DNA of 7,740 nt from NCBI GenBank assembly GCA_025355485.1, contig JANXZP010000248.1:1-7740 (forward strand), read 5' to 3'. The translations under genes were made by a program, and so were the position numbers. The DNA comes from Pseudomonadota bacterium (lineage in GTDB: Bacteria; Pseudomonadota; Gammaproteobacteria; Xanthomonadales; Xanthomonadaceae). The notes beneath the pieces are model-generated. The model was given only the letters and a program-made list of their open reading frames with translations. It did no database searches and was not told where the DNA came from. Within the stretch, counting starts at the first letter, position 1, and the number at the start of each line of letters is the position of its first letter. Below, piece by piece: positions 1 to 6,839 of this stretch.

Positions 1-2976
1 GAAGAAGGTGCCGATCGCCATGCCGCCGACGACCACCAGTCCGATCTGGTTGCGCGCCTCTGCGCCCGCGCCAACGGCAACCGCGAGCGGCAGTGCGCCG
101 AACACCATCGCGCCGGTGGTCATCAGGATCGGGCGCAGGCGTAATGCGGCGGAGTGCACCACCGCATCGAATTTCGATTGACCCTGTTCCTGCAACTGGT
201 TGCTGAACTCCACGATCAGGATGCCGTGCTTGGCGATCAGTCCTACCAGGGTGACGATGCCGATCTGCGAATAGATGTTCCAGCTGCCATGGCCGCTGAG
301 CTTGAGCGCGAGGAACGCGCCGAATGCCGCCAATGGCACCGCCAGCAGGATCACCAGCGGGTCCACCCAGCTCTCGAACTGCGCTGCCAGTACCAGGAAG
401 ATGAAGACGATCGCGAGCGCGAAGATCATTGCGAAGTCGCTCGAGGATTCGCGGAACTCGCGGCTGCGTCCGGACAGGTCGTACTGCGCTTCGGGCGCGA
501 CCTGCCGCAGCGCATCTTCCATCCACTTCAGCGCCTCACCCTGCGAATAGCCGGGAGCCAGTCCGGCCGAGATCGTGGCCGCGCGCAGCTTGTTGAAGTG
601 GTTCAGCTCCTTCGCCGCGACGGTCTCGTGCACCTTCACCAGGTTCGACAGCTGCACCATCTGCTCGTTGCGGCCGCGCACGAAGATGTTGCTGAGGTCG
701 CCCGGCGTGCGCCGCGCGGCGTCCTCGACCTGCACGATCACGTCGTACTGCTGGACGCCCTTCTTGAAGCGGGTGACATTGCGACCGCCGAGCAGTGTTT
801 CCAGTGTATGGCCCACGACATCCACGCTGCTGCCGACCGCGGCGACCTTGTCGCGATCGACATCGATCTTGAGCTGCGGCTTGTCGAGCTTGAGGTCGCT
901 GTCGGGATTGGTCAGGCGCGGGTTTTCCTGCATCTTCGACTTGAGTTTGGCGACCGTGTTGCTGAGCTCGTCCCAGGTGCCCGTGCTCTGCACGACGAAG
1001 CTCACGTCCTGGCCGAGGAAATCGCTGCCGCCCAGCGGCGGCGGGGTGAGCGTGAAGGCCATCACGCCGGGGATGCCGAAGAACATCTGCTGGCCCAATC
1101 CAGCGGATATCTCCTGCGCTGATTGCTTGCGCTTGCTCCAGTCGGTGAGCATGGTGAAACCGACGGTCTGGGTCACGTCCGGAAAACCGACGATCTGGAA
1201 CACGCGCTGCTGGTCGGGCAGCGCCAGCAGCATGCCTTCCATCTGCCGCGCGTACTTGTCGGTGTACTCGACCGTCGAGCCCTGCGGCGCGATGCCGATG
1301 CCGATGATGAAACCCTGGTCTTCGGCCGGCGCGGTTTCGCTCGGCAAGAGCTGAAACATGAAGAACGCAGCCGCGTAAACCACGAGGCCCATGCAGACCA
1401 CGAGCCAGCGTCCGCGCAATGCGCCGCCCAGCACGCGACGATAGGTGCGATCGATCCAGTGCAGCGCCTTTTCGCCGGCTTCGTAGAAACGGCCGTGCTT
1501 CGTGTCGTGGCGCAACAAGCGCGAGGACATCATCGGCGACAGCGTGAGCGCGGTGAAACCCGACACCAGCACCGCGCCGGAAAGCGTCAATGCGAATTCG
1601 ACAAACAGCTTGCCGGTACGTCCTGTCGAGAACGCGAGCGGCACGTACACCGCGGCGAGCGTGAGCGTCATCGCGACGATCGCGAAGCCGATTTCCTTGC
1701 TGCCCTTGAGCGCGGCCTCGAACGGCGGCATGCCGCCCTCGATATGCCGGTAGATGTTCTCCAGCATCACGATCGCGTCGTCGACGACCAGGCCGATCGC
1801 GAGCACCATCGCGAGCAAGGTCAGCGTATTGATCGTGAAGCCGAACAGGTACATCAGCGCGAACGCGCCGACCAGTGACAGCGGGATCGTCACCAGCGGG
1901 ATCAGCGTCGCGCGCCAGCTGCGCAGGAACAGGAAGATCACGAGGATGACCAGCAAGATCGCTTCGCTGACGGTCTTGTACACCTCGTCGATCGACTTCT
2001 TGATGAAGATCGTGGAATCGTACGCGATCTCGACCTTCATGCCCTGCGGCAGGGTGCGGGTGATCTCCGGCAGCATCTTCTGCAACGCCGCGGAGATGTC
2101 GAGTGGATTGGCGACCGCCTGCTTGACGATGCCCAGCGGCACCGCGTTCTTGCCGTTGAAGCGCGCGCGGAAACGGTCTTCCTGCTGTCCGAGTTCGACC
2201 CGCGCGACATCGCGCAGTCGGATCCGCGTGCCGTTGGTGTCCCACAGGATGATGTTGCCGAATTCTTCCGGCGTCTTGAGGTCGGTTTCGGACAGCACCG
2301 AGAACTCGCGCGCGCTGCTCTCGACGCGGCCGGCGGGAATCTCGATGTTCTGCTTGCGCAGCGCGTCCTCGACGTCGGCGGGCGTGAGGCCGAATCCGGC
2401 CAGTCGTTGCGGCTGCAGCCACACGCGCATTGCGTACGTGCTCGAATACACCTGCGCCTGGGCGACACCGGGAATCGTCTGCACGCGATCCTTCACCAGG
2501 CGCGTGGCGTAGTCGGCGATCTCAACCTGCGAATGCCGGTCTGACGAGAACGCGAGATAGATGATCGGCTGCTGGTCGGCTTCCTGTTTCTGGATGATCG
2601 GCTCGCGCACTTCCACCGGCAGGAACTGGCGCGCCTGCGCAACGCGATCGCGCACGTCGGACGCCGCGCCGTCGGGATCGCGGTTGAGCCGGAAGCGGAT
2701 CGTGACCTGGCTCGATTGCTCGCGCGACACCGACTGCATGTACTCGATGCCTTCGACGCCGGACAACGCGTCCTCGATCGGCTGGGTCACCTGCGATTCG
2801 ATTACCTGTGCGCTCGCGCCGGGATAGTTCGTGTTGACCGTCACCACCGGCACGTCGACGTTCGGGACCAGGCGCACCGCGAGGCGCTGGAACGCGATGA
2901 TGCCGAGCAGCAGCACCACCAGGTTCATCACGGTCGCCAGCACCGGGCGACGGATCGACAGATCGGACAGGACCAT
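1..2976 (-). CDS. RND efflux permease, HAE-1 type (AcrB/MexB-like), 3' end beyond window
   Basis: Inner-membrane proton-driven pump subunit of a tripartite exporter, taking drugs or amphiphiles from the periplasm and outer leaflet. I translated this frame by hand: ATG at 2976, open without a stop to position 1, giving 992 visible residues of a family that usually has 1,030-1,050, so only the C-terminal end is missing. It opens with MVLSDLSIRRPVLATVM, the usual RND start with an amphipathic stretch and TM1. The proton-relay pair is GLVVDDAIV, with Asp399-Asp400 (codons 1782-1777) matching AcrB Asp407/408 in TM4. The TM10 lysine is in AKHGILIVEF (Lys916, codon 231-229), matching AcrB Lys940. 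Porter-domain signatures such as PNVDVPVVTV and YPGASAQVIE follow TM1. The relay residues are intact, so the pump looks functional. It starts 6 bases after the adaptor stop, so it is almost certainly co-transcribed; its Shine-Dalgarno is weak, which suggests coupling. Substrate and subfamily cannot be told from sequence alone. Confidence 0.96.
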   Translation of the reverse strand, partial: MVLSDLSIRRPVLATVMNLVVLLLGIIAFQRLAVRLVPNVDVPVVTVNTNYPGASAQVIESQVTQPIEDALSGVEGIEYMQSVSREQSSQVTIRFRLNRDPDGAASDVRDRVAQARQFLPVEVREPIIQKQEADQQPIIYLAFSSDRHSQVEIADYATRLVKDRVQTIPGVAQAQVYSSTYAMRVWLQPQRLAGFGLTPADVEDALRKQNIEIPAGRVESSAREFSVLSETDLKTPEEFGNIILWDTNGTRIRLRDVARVELGQQEDRFRARFNGKNAVPLGIVKQAVANPLDISAALQKMLPEITRTLPQGMKVEIAYDSTIFIKKSIDEVYKTVSEAILLVILVIFLFLRSWRATLIPLVTIPLSLVGAFALMYLFGFTINTLTLLAMVLAIGLVVDDAIVMLENIYRHIEGGMPPFEAALKGSKEIGFAIVAMTLTLAAVYVPLAFSTGRTGKLFVEFALTLSGAVLVSGFTALTLSPMMSSRLLRHDTKHGRFYEAGEKALHWIDRTYRRVLGGALRGRWLVVCMGLVVYAAAFFMFQLLPSETAPAEDQGFIIGIGIAPQGSTVEYTDKYARQMEGMLLALPDQQRVFQIVGFPDVTQTVGFTMLTDWSKRKQSAQEISAGLGQQMFFGIPGVMAFTLTPPPLGGSDFLGQDVSFVVQSTGTWDELSNTVAKLKSKMQENPRLTNPDSDLKLDKPQLKIDVDRDKVAAVGSSVDVVGHTLETLLGGRNVTRFKKGVQQYDVIVQVEDAARRTPGDLSNIFVRGRNEQMVQLSNLVKVHETVAAKELNHFNKLRAATISAGLAPGYSQGEALKWMEDALRQVAPEAQYDLSGRSREFRESSSDFAMIFALAIVFIFLVLAAQFESWVDPLVILLAVPLAAFGAFLALKLSGHGSWNIYSQIGIVTLVGLIAKHGILIVEFSNQLQEQGQSKFDAVVHSAALRLRPILMTTGAMVFGALPLAVAVGAGAEARNQIGLVVVGGMAIGTFF

Positions 2977-2982
2977 GGCGGA

Positions 2983-4128
2983 TCAGCCCTGCTTCGCCGC
3001 GGTTCCGGATGGTTGCGCAGGCGGGCCGCTGGGTGGCGCAGAGCCTTCCGGCGGCAGCGGCTTCACGTCGAGGCCCTCGTGCATGATCGGCTTGGTCTGG
3101 CCTGCGGTAATCACCACGTCGCCGGCGTTGAGACCCGTCACCACCTGCACCAGTCCCGGCACGCGCACGCCGGTCTTGACCTCGGCGCGCTTGGCCTTGC
3201 CCGCGACGATCGTGTAAACGAAGCGCACGTCGCCGTCCTGCATCAGCGCCTGTTCCGGCACCATCAGCGCATCGACGTTGCCGGTACCGGTGTCGAGTTG
3301 CAGTTTAGCGAACTGGCCGGGGCGCAGGCGCCCGTCGGGATTGGCGATCTGCGCGCGCAGCTTCGCGCTGCGGGTGGTCGCATCGATGGCCGGATCGATC
3401 GCGACCACCGTCCCGCTGAATACGTCGTTCGGATACGCATCGACGCCGACGTTGATCTTCTGTCCGTTGCGGATCTGTGTCAGCGCGTTTTCAGGCACGC
3501 TGAAGTCGACCTCGATCGGATCCAGCCGCACGAGTTTGACGAGGTCCTGGCCGACGTTGACGAAATCGCCTACGCTGACTTCGCGCAAACCGACCTGGCC
3601 CGGGAACGGTGCGCTCAAAGTCATCTTCGAGAGCATCGCGCGGGCCGAAGCGACGCGCGCCTGGTCGACTCCGAATTGCGCGCGCGCCTTGTCGTAGTCG
3701 GACTGCGCGATCAGCTTCTGCGCGACCAGTTGCTGCGCGCGCTCGGCGGCGCGGCGGCTGTTCTCGAGATTGGCCGCTGCTTCGTTGAGGCTCGCCTGGC
3801 CGAGGCTGCCATCGAGGGTGAACAGCGGCTCGCCCGCGGCGACATGGCCGCCTTCGGTGAAATGGATCTTGCTGATGCGCCCGGCGATCTCGGGTCGCAC
3901 CACGACCGATTCGTCCGCGCGCAGGCTGCCGACGGTCTGCAGGCCCGCGGCCAGCGGCTGTAGTTTCAGGGTGACAGCTTCGACCGGCAACGGCGGCATG
4001 CCGCCCGGCGGACCACTGTGGCCACCACCAAGGCCGCCCGGACCGGCGCTCGGACCGCATGCGCTAAGTACGCCAAGAACGCCAAGAACGAGCAAGCCCG
4101 GCAACAGGATGGTTGCGATACGACGCAT
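2983..4128 (-). CDS. RND efflux periplasmic adaptor (membrane fusion protein), lipoprotein
   Basis: Periplasmic adaptor of 381 residues that links the RND permease to an outer-membrane channel. The N-terminus is a lipoprotein signal: MRR, a hydrophobic stretch, then lipobox LSAC with Cys24 as the lipidation site. A Gly/Pro-rich linker (about 25-48) follows. The first lipoyl-like half is around 70-106 (RPEIAGRISKIHFTEGGHV), then an Ala/Gln-rich helical hairpin (about 107-167), the second lipoyl half (LSAPFPGQVGLREVSVGDFV), a beta-barrel region (DPIEVDFSVPE onward) and a membrane-proximal domain. The C-terminus ends in a Pro/Ser/Gly-rich low-complexity tail, which is longer than in AcrA. The start is supported by GAGG (4140-4137) 8 bases before the ATG. 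The residue after Cys24 is Gly; by the E. coli +2 rule an inner-membrane adaptor usually carries Asp, but that rule need not hold here. First gene of the pump operon; substrate unknown. Confidence 0.95.
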   Translation of the reverse strand: MRRIATILLPGLLVLGVLGVLSACGPSAGPGGLGGGHSGPPGGMPPLPVEAVTLKLQPLAAGLQTVGSLRADESVVVRPEIAGRISKIHFTEGGHVAAGEPLFTLDGSLGQASLNEAAANLENSRRAAERAQQLVAQKLIAQSDYDKARAQFGVDQARVASARAMLSKMTLSAPFPGQVGLREVSVGDFVNVGQDLVKLVRLDPIEVDFSVPENALTQIRNGQKINVGVDAYPNDVFSGTVVAIDPAIDATTRSAKLRAQIANPDGRLRPGQFAKLQLDTGTGNVDALMVPEQALMQDGDVRFVYTIVAGKAKRAEVKTGVRVPGLVQVVTGLNAGDVVITAGQTKPIMHEGLDVKPLPPEGSAPPSGPPAQPSGTAAKQG

Positions 4129-4136
4129 GCGGCGAT

Positions 4137-4140
4137 CCTC
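4137..4140 (-). promoter_or_regulatory. Shine-Dalgarno of the adaptor gene
   Basis: GAGG on the minus strand, 8 bases before the ATG at 4128. It fixes the adaptor start and is the clearest ribosome site on the minus strand of this window. Confidence 0.6.
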
Positions 4141-4144
4141 GATG

Positions 4145-4209
4145 TGGCGGTATGCCCTGCTTCGACGCCCTGGCGCCGGTTACATGACGATCCGATTGCT
4201 GTACCGCCA
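4145..4209. repeat. 8-bp inverted repeat in the leader of the efflux operon
   Basis: TGGCGGTA at 4145-4152 and its exact reverse complement TACCGCCA at 4202-4209 lie 49 bases apart in the 103-base gap between bioD and the adaptor gene. They could be paired half-sites for a regulator or the base of a long-range stem. The wide loop and missing U-tract argue against an intrinsic terminator. A TAGACT on the minus strand (4215-4210) could be a -10 placing the right arm near the transcription start, but I find no good -35. A chance origin is possible. Confidence 0.3.
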
Positions 4210-4231
4210 AGTCTAGCTTATCGACCCGCCA

Positions 4232-4936
4232 TCACATATGCCGAAAGTCAGACACGCGCGCCGCGGCGGCGGCCACGGCGGGATTCAGTGTTGCATCCAT
4301 CGCATCGGTGCGATGCGGCAGCAGGCCGAGCCGCGGCGCACCGATGCCCATCACGCGATCGAGGATCGCGACGGTTTCCTCGCTGCGCTCGAAGCCGGCA
4401 TCCACCGCGTTGGCTATCCAGCCGAGCAGGTGCAATCCATCGGCGCGGATCGCGCGCGCGCTCAGTCGCGCATGGCTGATGCAGCCCAGCCGCAGCCCGA
4501 CCACCAGCAGCACCGGAATCTTGAATGCACGCACGAGTTCGGACTGATCGAGCCGCGCCGACAAGGGCGCGTCCCAACCGCCGACGCCTTCCACGACGAC
4601 GGCATCGCACTGCGCGGCCAACGCGTCGTATGCCACCCGTAACGGATCGAGCGCGACGGTGACGTGGACATCGGCCGCTGCAAGTTCCGGCGCTGTCGCG
4701 GCGGGCAAGGCGTACGGATTGACCAGCGCGTAGTCCGGCTGCGGAACGCTCGCGGCGAGCAACCGCATCGCATCGTCGTTGCGCCAGCCATCCGGCGTGC
4801 GCTCGCAACCGCTCGCGACCGGTTTCATGCCAACCGCGCGCAGCCCGCGCGCGCGCAGCGCATGCAGCAGCGCGCAACTCACCGTGGTCTTGCCGATGCC
4901 GGTATCGGTGCCGGTGATGTAGATGCCGTGAGTCAT
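4232..4936 (-). CDS. bioD: ATP-dependent dethiobiotin synthetase BioD
   Basis: Cytoplasmic enzyme of biotin synthesis. It carboxylates 7,8-diaminopelargonate with CO2 and ATP to form dethiobiotin, the substrate of BioB. The protein has 234 residues, close to the 225-240 typical of BioD. Visible motifs: the P-loop GTDTGIGKT at residues 9-17; Lys38 in MKPVASGC, matching the substrate-binding Lys37 of E. coli; NPYALPAATAPELAA (73-87), a region typical of BioD substrate binding; and VVVEGVGGW with Glu116 matching the Mg-binding Glu115. The ATG at 4936 overlaps the stop of the upstream channel gene (ATGA). The same frame stays open upstream to about 5686, but that extension is a shadow of the channel gene and lacks BioD features. 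The bioF, bioA, bioB and bioC genes are not nearby, so bioD stands apart from the rest of the pathway. Translation probably depends on coupling to the upstream gene. Confidence 0.96.
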   Translation of the reverse strand: MTHGIYITGTDTGIGKTTVSCALLHALRARGLRAVGMKPVASGCERTPDGWRNDDAMRLLAASVPQPDYALVNPYALPAATAPELAAADVHVTVALDPLRVAYDALAAQCDAVVVEGVGGWDAPLSARLDQSELVRAFKIPVLLVVGLRLGCISHARLSARAIRADGLHLLGWIANAVDAGFERSEETVAILDRVMGIGAPRLGLLPHRTDAMDATLNPAVAAAAARVSDFRHM

Positions 4937-5667
4937 GCGCTTCCCCCGGCGAGCAGCCGGCTGCGCATGCGGCGTCCGAACCATGCCGGCACGGGGCCAT
5001 TGAGGAACATCAGCGCATACACCATGCCAGGAGCGCCCTGCATCCAAGGTGGACTCCAATCCGGAAGCATGCACGCGACGATGATCGAAACCGTGGCCAC
5101 CCCCGCCGTCACCCATCCGGTTGCGACGCTCTGGAACGTCGCGACGCGTTCGTCGAGCGACAGGTTCAACGTATCGCGCTGACGCCATGCCTGCAGGTAC
5201 AGCATGCCCAGCACGATCGACATGGTCCCGAACACCACGCCATAGATGACGAACATCGTGCGCAGGTCGCCCATCGAGTGCACGTTGACGCCACTGGTCA
5301 GCCATCCGCCGGTAATCCAGCCGAAGAAGCTCCCGAACATGTACTTGAGCGGATAGATGTAGACCATCACCAGGAACACGAGGACCAGGCTCAGCACGAT
5401 GCTGCCGCGGTCGTCGAGTCCATAGCGCCGGCTCCAGGTCATGTGTTCGTACCAGAACAGCGCGATCTGGGCGAAGCAAGCCGCGAACGCCGGCGTGCCC
5501 CTGAACGCTTCGAGCAACTTGGGGATGCTGTCTGGAATCATGCCGACCGAAATCACCAGCATCGTCAACGAGAACGCAAAAGCAGCATCGACGAACGCCT
5601 CGATACGGGTGACGTCGCCTCCGCGTTCGCGGAAGCCGTCCGGGCGCAGCTTCACCGTCTCGTTCAT
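4933..5667 (-). CDS. TMEM175-like (DUF1211) membrane protein, putative K+ channel
   Basis: A 244-residue membrane protein with about six hydrophobic segments, near residues 24-42, 58-76, 90-112, 138-160, 183-203 and 212-232. The N-terminal helix carries RIEAFVDAAFAFSLTMLV (residues 21-38), which fits the TMEM175/DUF1211 signature RxxxFSD followed by an FAxxxTxLV helix. TM2 with FAQIALFWYEHM also matches the family's F..i..fW..H pattern. Characterised bacterial members are tetrameric potassium-leak channels with a hydrophobic gate in TM1. Here the conserved FSD reads FVD (Phe25-Val26-Asp27), so the Ser is replaced; Arg21 and Asp27 are kept. It is the first gene of the minus-strand block, and its TGA overlaps the bioD ATG by four bases. 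No Shine-Dalgarno precedes the ATG at 5667; a possible extended -10 lies 6 bases upstream. Family assignment is good; channel activity and ion selectivity are inferred from relatives. Confidence 0.82.
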   Translation of the reverse strand: MNETVKLRPDGFRERGGDVTRIEAFVDAAFAFSLTMLVISVGMIPDSIPKLLEAFRGTPAFAACFAQIALFWYEHMTWSRRYGLDDRGSIVLSLVLVFLVMVYIYPLKYMFGSFFGWITGGWLTSGVNVHSMGDLRTMFVIYGVVFGTMSIVLGMLYLQAWRQRDTLNLSLDERVATFQSVATGWVTAGVATVSIIVACMLPDWSPPWMQGAPGMVYALMFLNGPVPAWFGRRMRSRLLAGGSA

Positions 5668-5673
5668 CCCGAA

Positions 5674-5682
5674 AGCTTAGCA
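5674..5682 (-). promoter_or_regulatory. Possible extended -10 for the channel-bioD genes
   Basis: On the minus strand TGC-TAAGCT ends 6 bases before the ATG at 5667. TAAGCT matches the -10 consensus at only three positions, but the TG dinucleotide and spacing resemble the plus-strand element at 5739-5747. If it is used, transcription would start at or next to the ATG, giving a leaderless message, in line with the missing Shine-Dalgarno. I see no clear -35. Confidence 0.3.
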
Positions 5683-5738
5683 GCACGAGGCAAGCCCGAA
5701 GGTCACAACCGTATCGCCCGATGCTGGATGAGCCGCGC

Positions 5739-5747
5739 TGCTAGAAT
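5739..5747 (+). promoter_or_regulatory. Extended -10 promoter for msrC, probably leaderless
   Basis: TGC-TAGAAT: an extended -10 with TG at 5739-5740 and TAGAAT at 5742-5747 (five of six consensus bases). It ends 5 bases before the msrC ATG at 5753, so a start point 6-7 bases downstream falls on the ATG itself. No -35 stands out at 15-18 bases' spacing, as is common with extended -10 promoters. No purine-rich ribosome site precedes the ATG. Confidence 0.5.
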
Positions 5748-5752
5748 GCGCC

Positions 5753-6235
5753 ATGCACGAAGTCAGCGAGCTTGAGGGAACCAAAACCGAGCAGTACGCC
5801 GAGCTTGCCCAGCAGGCGCGCGGCTTGCTGTCGGGCGAGAGCGATCGCATCGCGAACGCGGCGAACCTGTCGGCGCTGGTCTATCACGCACTGCCGTCGC
5901 TGAATTGGGTTGGCTTCTATTTCTACGACGGCAACGAACTCGTGGTCGGGCCATTCCAGGGCAAGCCGGCCTGCGTGCGCATCGCGCTCGGTCGTGGCGT
6001 CTGCGGCACGGCTGCGACGACGCGACAGACGCAGCGCATCGCCGATGTCGATGCGTTCCCCGGGCACATTCCCTGCGATGGCGCGTCGCGTTCGGAACTG
6101 GTCGTTCCTCTTTTTCGCGGCGATGAATTGGTCGGGGTCTTCGATCTCGACAGCCCGGAACGCGATCGTTTCGATACAGAAGATCAACGCGGCATGGAAG
6201 AGATCGCGAAAATATGGCTGGAGGCGAGCGCGTGA
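5753..6235 (+). CDS. msrC: Free methionine-R-sulfoxide reductase (fRMsr), GAF-domain enzyme
   Basis: Cytoplasmic enzyme that reduces free L-methionine-(R)-sulfoxide back to methionine with thioredoxin-type electron donors, part of oxidative-damage repair. The 160-residue protein is a single GAF domain, near the usual 160-165. The three family cysteines are present at Cys74, Cys84 and Cys108, a constant offset of ten from Cys84/94/118 of the E. coli enzyme. They lie in the motifs GKPACVRI, GRGVCGTAA and GHIPCDGASRSE. The N-terminal NWVGFYFYDGNELVVGPFQG and the C-terminal LVGVFDLDSPERDRFDTED also match the family. The ATG at 5753 lacks a Shine-Dalgarno and follows an extended -10 by 5 bases, so initiation is probably leaderless. 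The stop overlaps the GTG start of the next gene, so the two are likely one transcript. Confidence 0.95.
   Translation: MHEVSELEGTKTEQYAELAQQARGLLSGESDRIANAANLSALVYHALPSLNWVGFYFYDGNELVVGPFQGKPACVRIALGRGVCGTAATTRQTQRIADVDAFPGHIPCDGASRSELVVPLFRGDELVGVFDLDSPERDRFDTEDQRGMEEIAKIWLEASA
6220..6224 (+). promoter_or_regulatory. Shine-Dalgarno that sets the TfoX-domain gene start
   Basis: GGAGG inside the last codons of msrC, 7 bases before the GTG at 6232. It rules out the in-frame ATG at 6214, which lies upstream of this site, and makes the GTG the likely start. Confidence 0.75.
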
Positions 6236-6609
6236 CCGCATCCGAAAAACTGATCAACATCGGGCCCAAATCGTCGGCGTGGTTGCGCCAGGTCGGCATC
6301 CGTTCGCGCGAGCAACTCGTCGCCACCGGTGCGATCGGCGCCTTCATCAAGATCAAGCGCGCGGGATTCCGCCCCGGGCTGAACCTGCTGTATGCGCTCG
6401 AAGGCGCGATCCTCGAATGCCATTGGCGCGACCTGCCGGAAGGCCGTCGCGGCACGCTGCTGCTCGAAGCCGAAGCCGCAAGCGTCGGCCTGCCGCCCGC
6501 ACGCGGCAAGGCGATGCCGCCGGCCGAACCGGTGCGTATGATCTACTCTGACGAAGACCCGCGCATGAATATCGAGCCGACATACGACGCGCATCGCGAC
6601 GAGGATTGA
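6232..6609 (+). CDS. Stand-alone TfoX/Sxy C-terminal-domain protein
   Basis: A 125-residue protein made mainly of the TfoX C-terminal domain. Diagnostic stretches are LINIGPKSSAWLRQVGIRS, the helix-hairpin-helix-like REQLVATGAIGAFIKIKRAG, and FRPGLNLLYALEGAI followed by CHWRDLPEGRR. Full-length TfoX/Sxy proteins, which activate competence genes with CRP in Haemophilus and Vibrio, have an added N-terminal domain; that domain is absent here, so a competence role should not be assumed. The C-terminal 40 residues are hydrophilic and acidic, ending in HRDED. The start is GTG at 6232, overlapping the msrC stop as GTGA and preceded by a strong GGAGG; the ATG at 6214 is in frame but misplaced relative to that site. 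Co-transcribed with msrC. Molecular function is unknown; DNA or protein binding is an inference from the helical fold. Confidence 0.88.
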   Translation: MTASEKLINIGPKSSAWLRQVGIRSREQLVATGAIGAFIKIKRAGFRPGLNLLYALEGAILECHWRDLPEGRRGTLLLEAEAASVGLPPARGKAMPPAEPVRMIYSDEDPRMNIEPTYDAHRDED

Positions 6610-6827
6610 TGGCGATGCCTCATGCATCAACGATCATCATCTTCGTGCTGATCGCGTGTTGGCTGGTGGGATCTTGGTTCTTGTTGTTTCGTCTCGCGCG
6701 CAAGCTTCGCGCCAACTCTACCGAGTTCCCCGAATCTCACGAGCCGCCCAGCGGGGCGCGTACATTCGGAGAAATAGCCGATCGGGCCCCCGACTCGCCA
6801 AGCAAACTGGTCTTGCGGTGCGGGTAG
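6609..6827 (+). CDS. Short single-helix membrane protein; perhaps the 5' part of an interrupted gene
   Basis: A frame of 72 codons from ATG at 6609, which shares one base with the TfoX-domain stop (TGATG); ATG 6615 is an alternative, and GAGG at 6601-6604 suits either. The protein has one N-terminal membrane helix (STIIIFVLIACWLVGSWFLL) followed by a basic RLARKLR, suggesting an out-to-in orientation, then a hydrophilic tail of about 40 residues ending at TAG 6825. I recognise no family. The next coding segment resumes 12 bases later in exactly the same frame, so this may be the front of a single 267-codon gene broken by an amber codon rather than a separate small protein. If the TAG were sense, the joined product would have membrane segments on both sides of the join. 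The overlap with the gene upstream suggests it is translated. Confidence 0.55.
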   Translation: MAMPHASTIIIFVLIACWLVGSWFLLFRLARKLRANSTEFPESHEPPSGARTFGEIADRAPDSPSKLVLRCG

Positions 6828-6839
6828 AAGCACTTCCCG

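Noticed and set aside
154..1122. 322-residue plus-strand frame
   Set aside because: Antisense shadow of the permease with no recognisable motif and no ribosome site.
536..2422. 628-residue minus-strand frame
   Set aside because: It is an Arg/Ala/Pro-rich out-of-frame shadow of the RND permease, whose true frame (2976 to 1) shows complete RND motifs.
2716..3963. 415-residue plus-strand frame antisense to the efflux genes
   Set aside because: His/Arg/Asp-rich composition with no domain signal; it arises from GC-rich third positions on the opposite strand.
4937..5686. N-terminal extension of bioD to a 484-residue product
   Set aside because: The extension is Arg-rich, lies wholly within the channel gene in another frame, and the BioD P-loop belongs right after the ATG at 4936.
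6214..6231. ATG 6214 as start of the TfoX-domain gene
   Set aside because: It precedes the GGAGG at 6220-6224, whereas the GTG at 6232 is correctly spaced and coupled to the msrC stop.
5741..6241. Minus-strand frame of 166 residues antisense to msrC
   Set aside because: The plus strand encodes a complete fRMsr with all three cysteines; the antisense frame has no family features.
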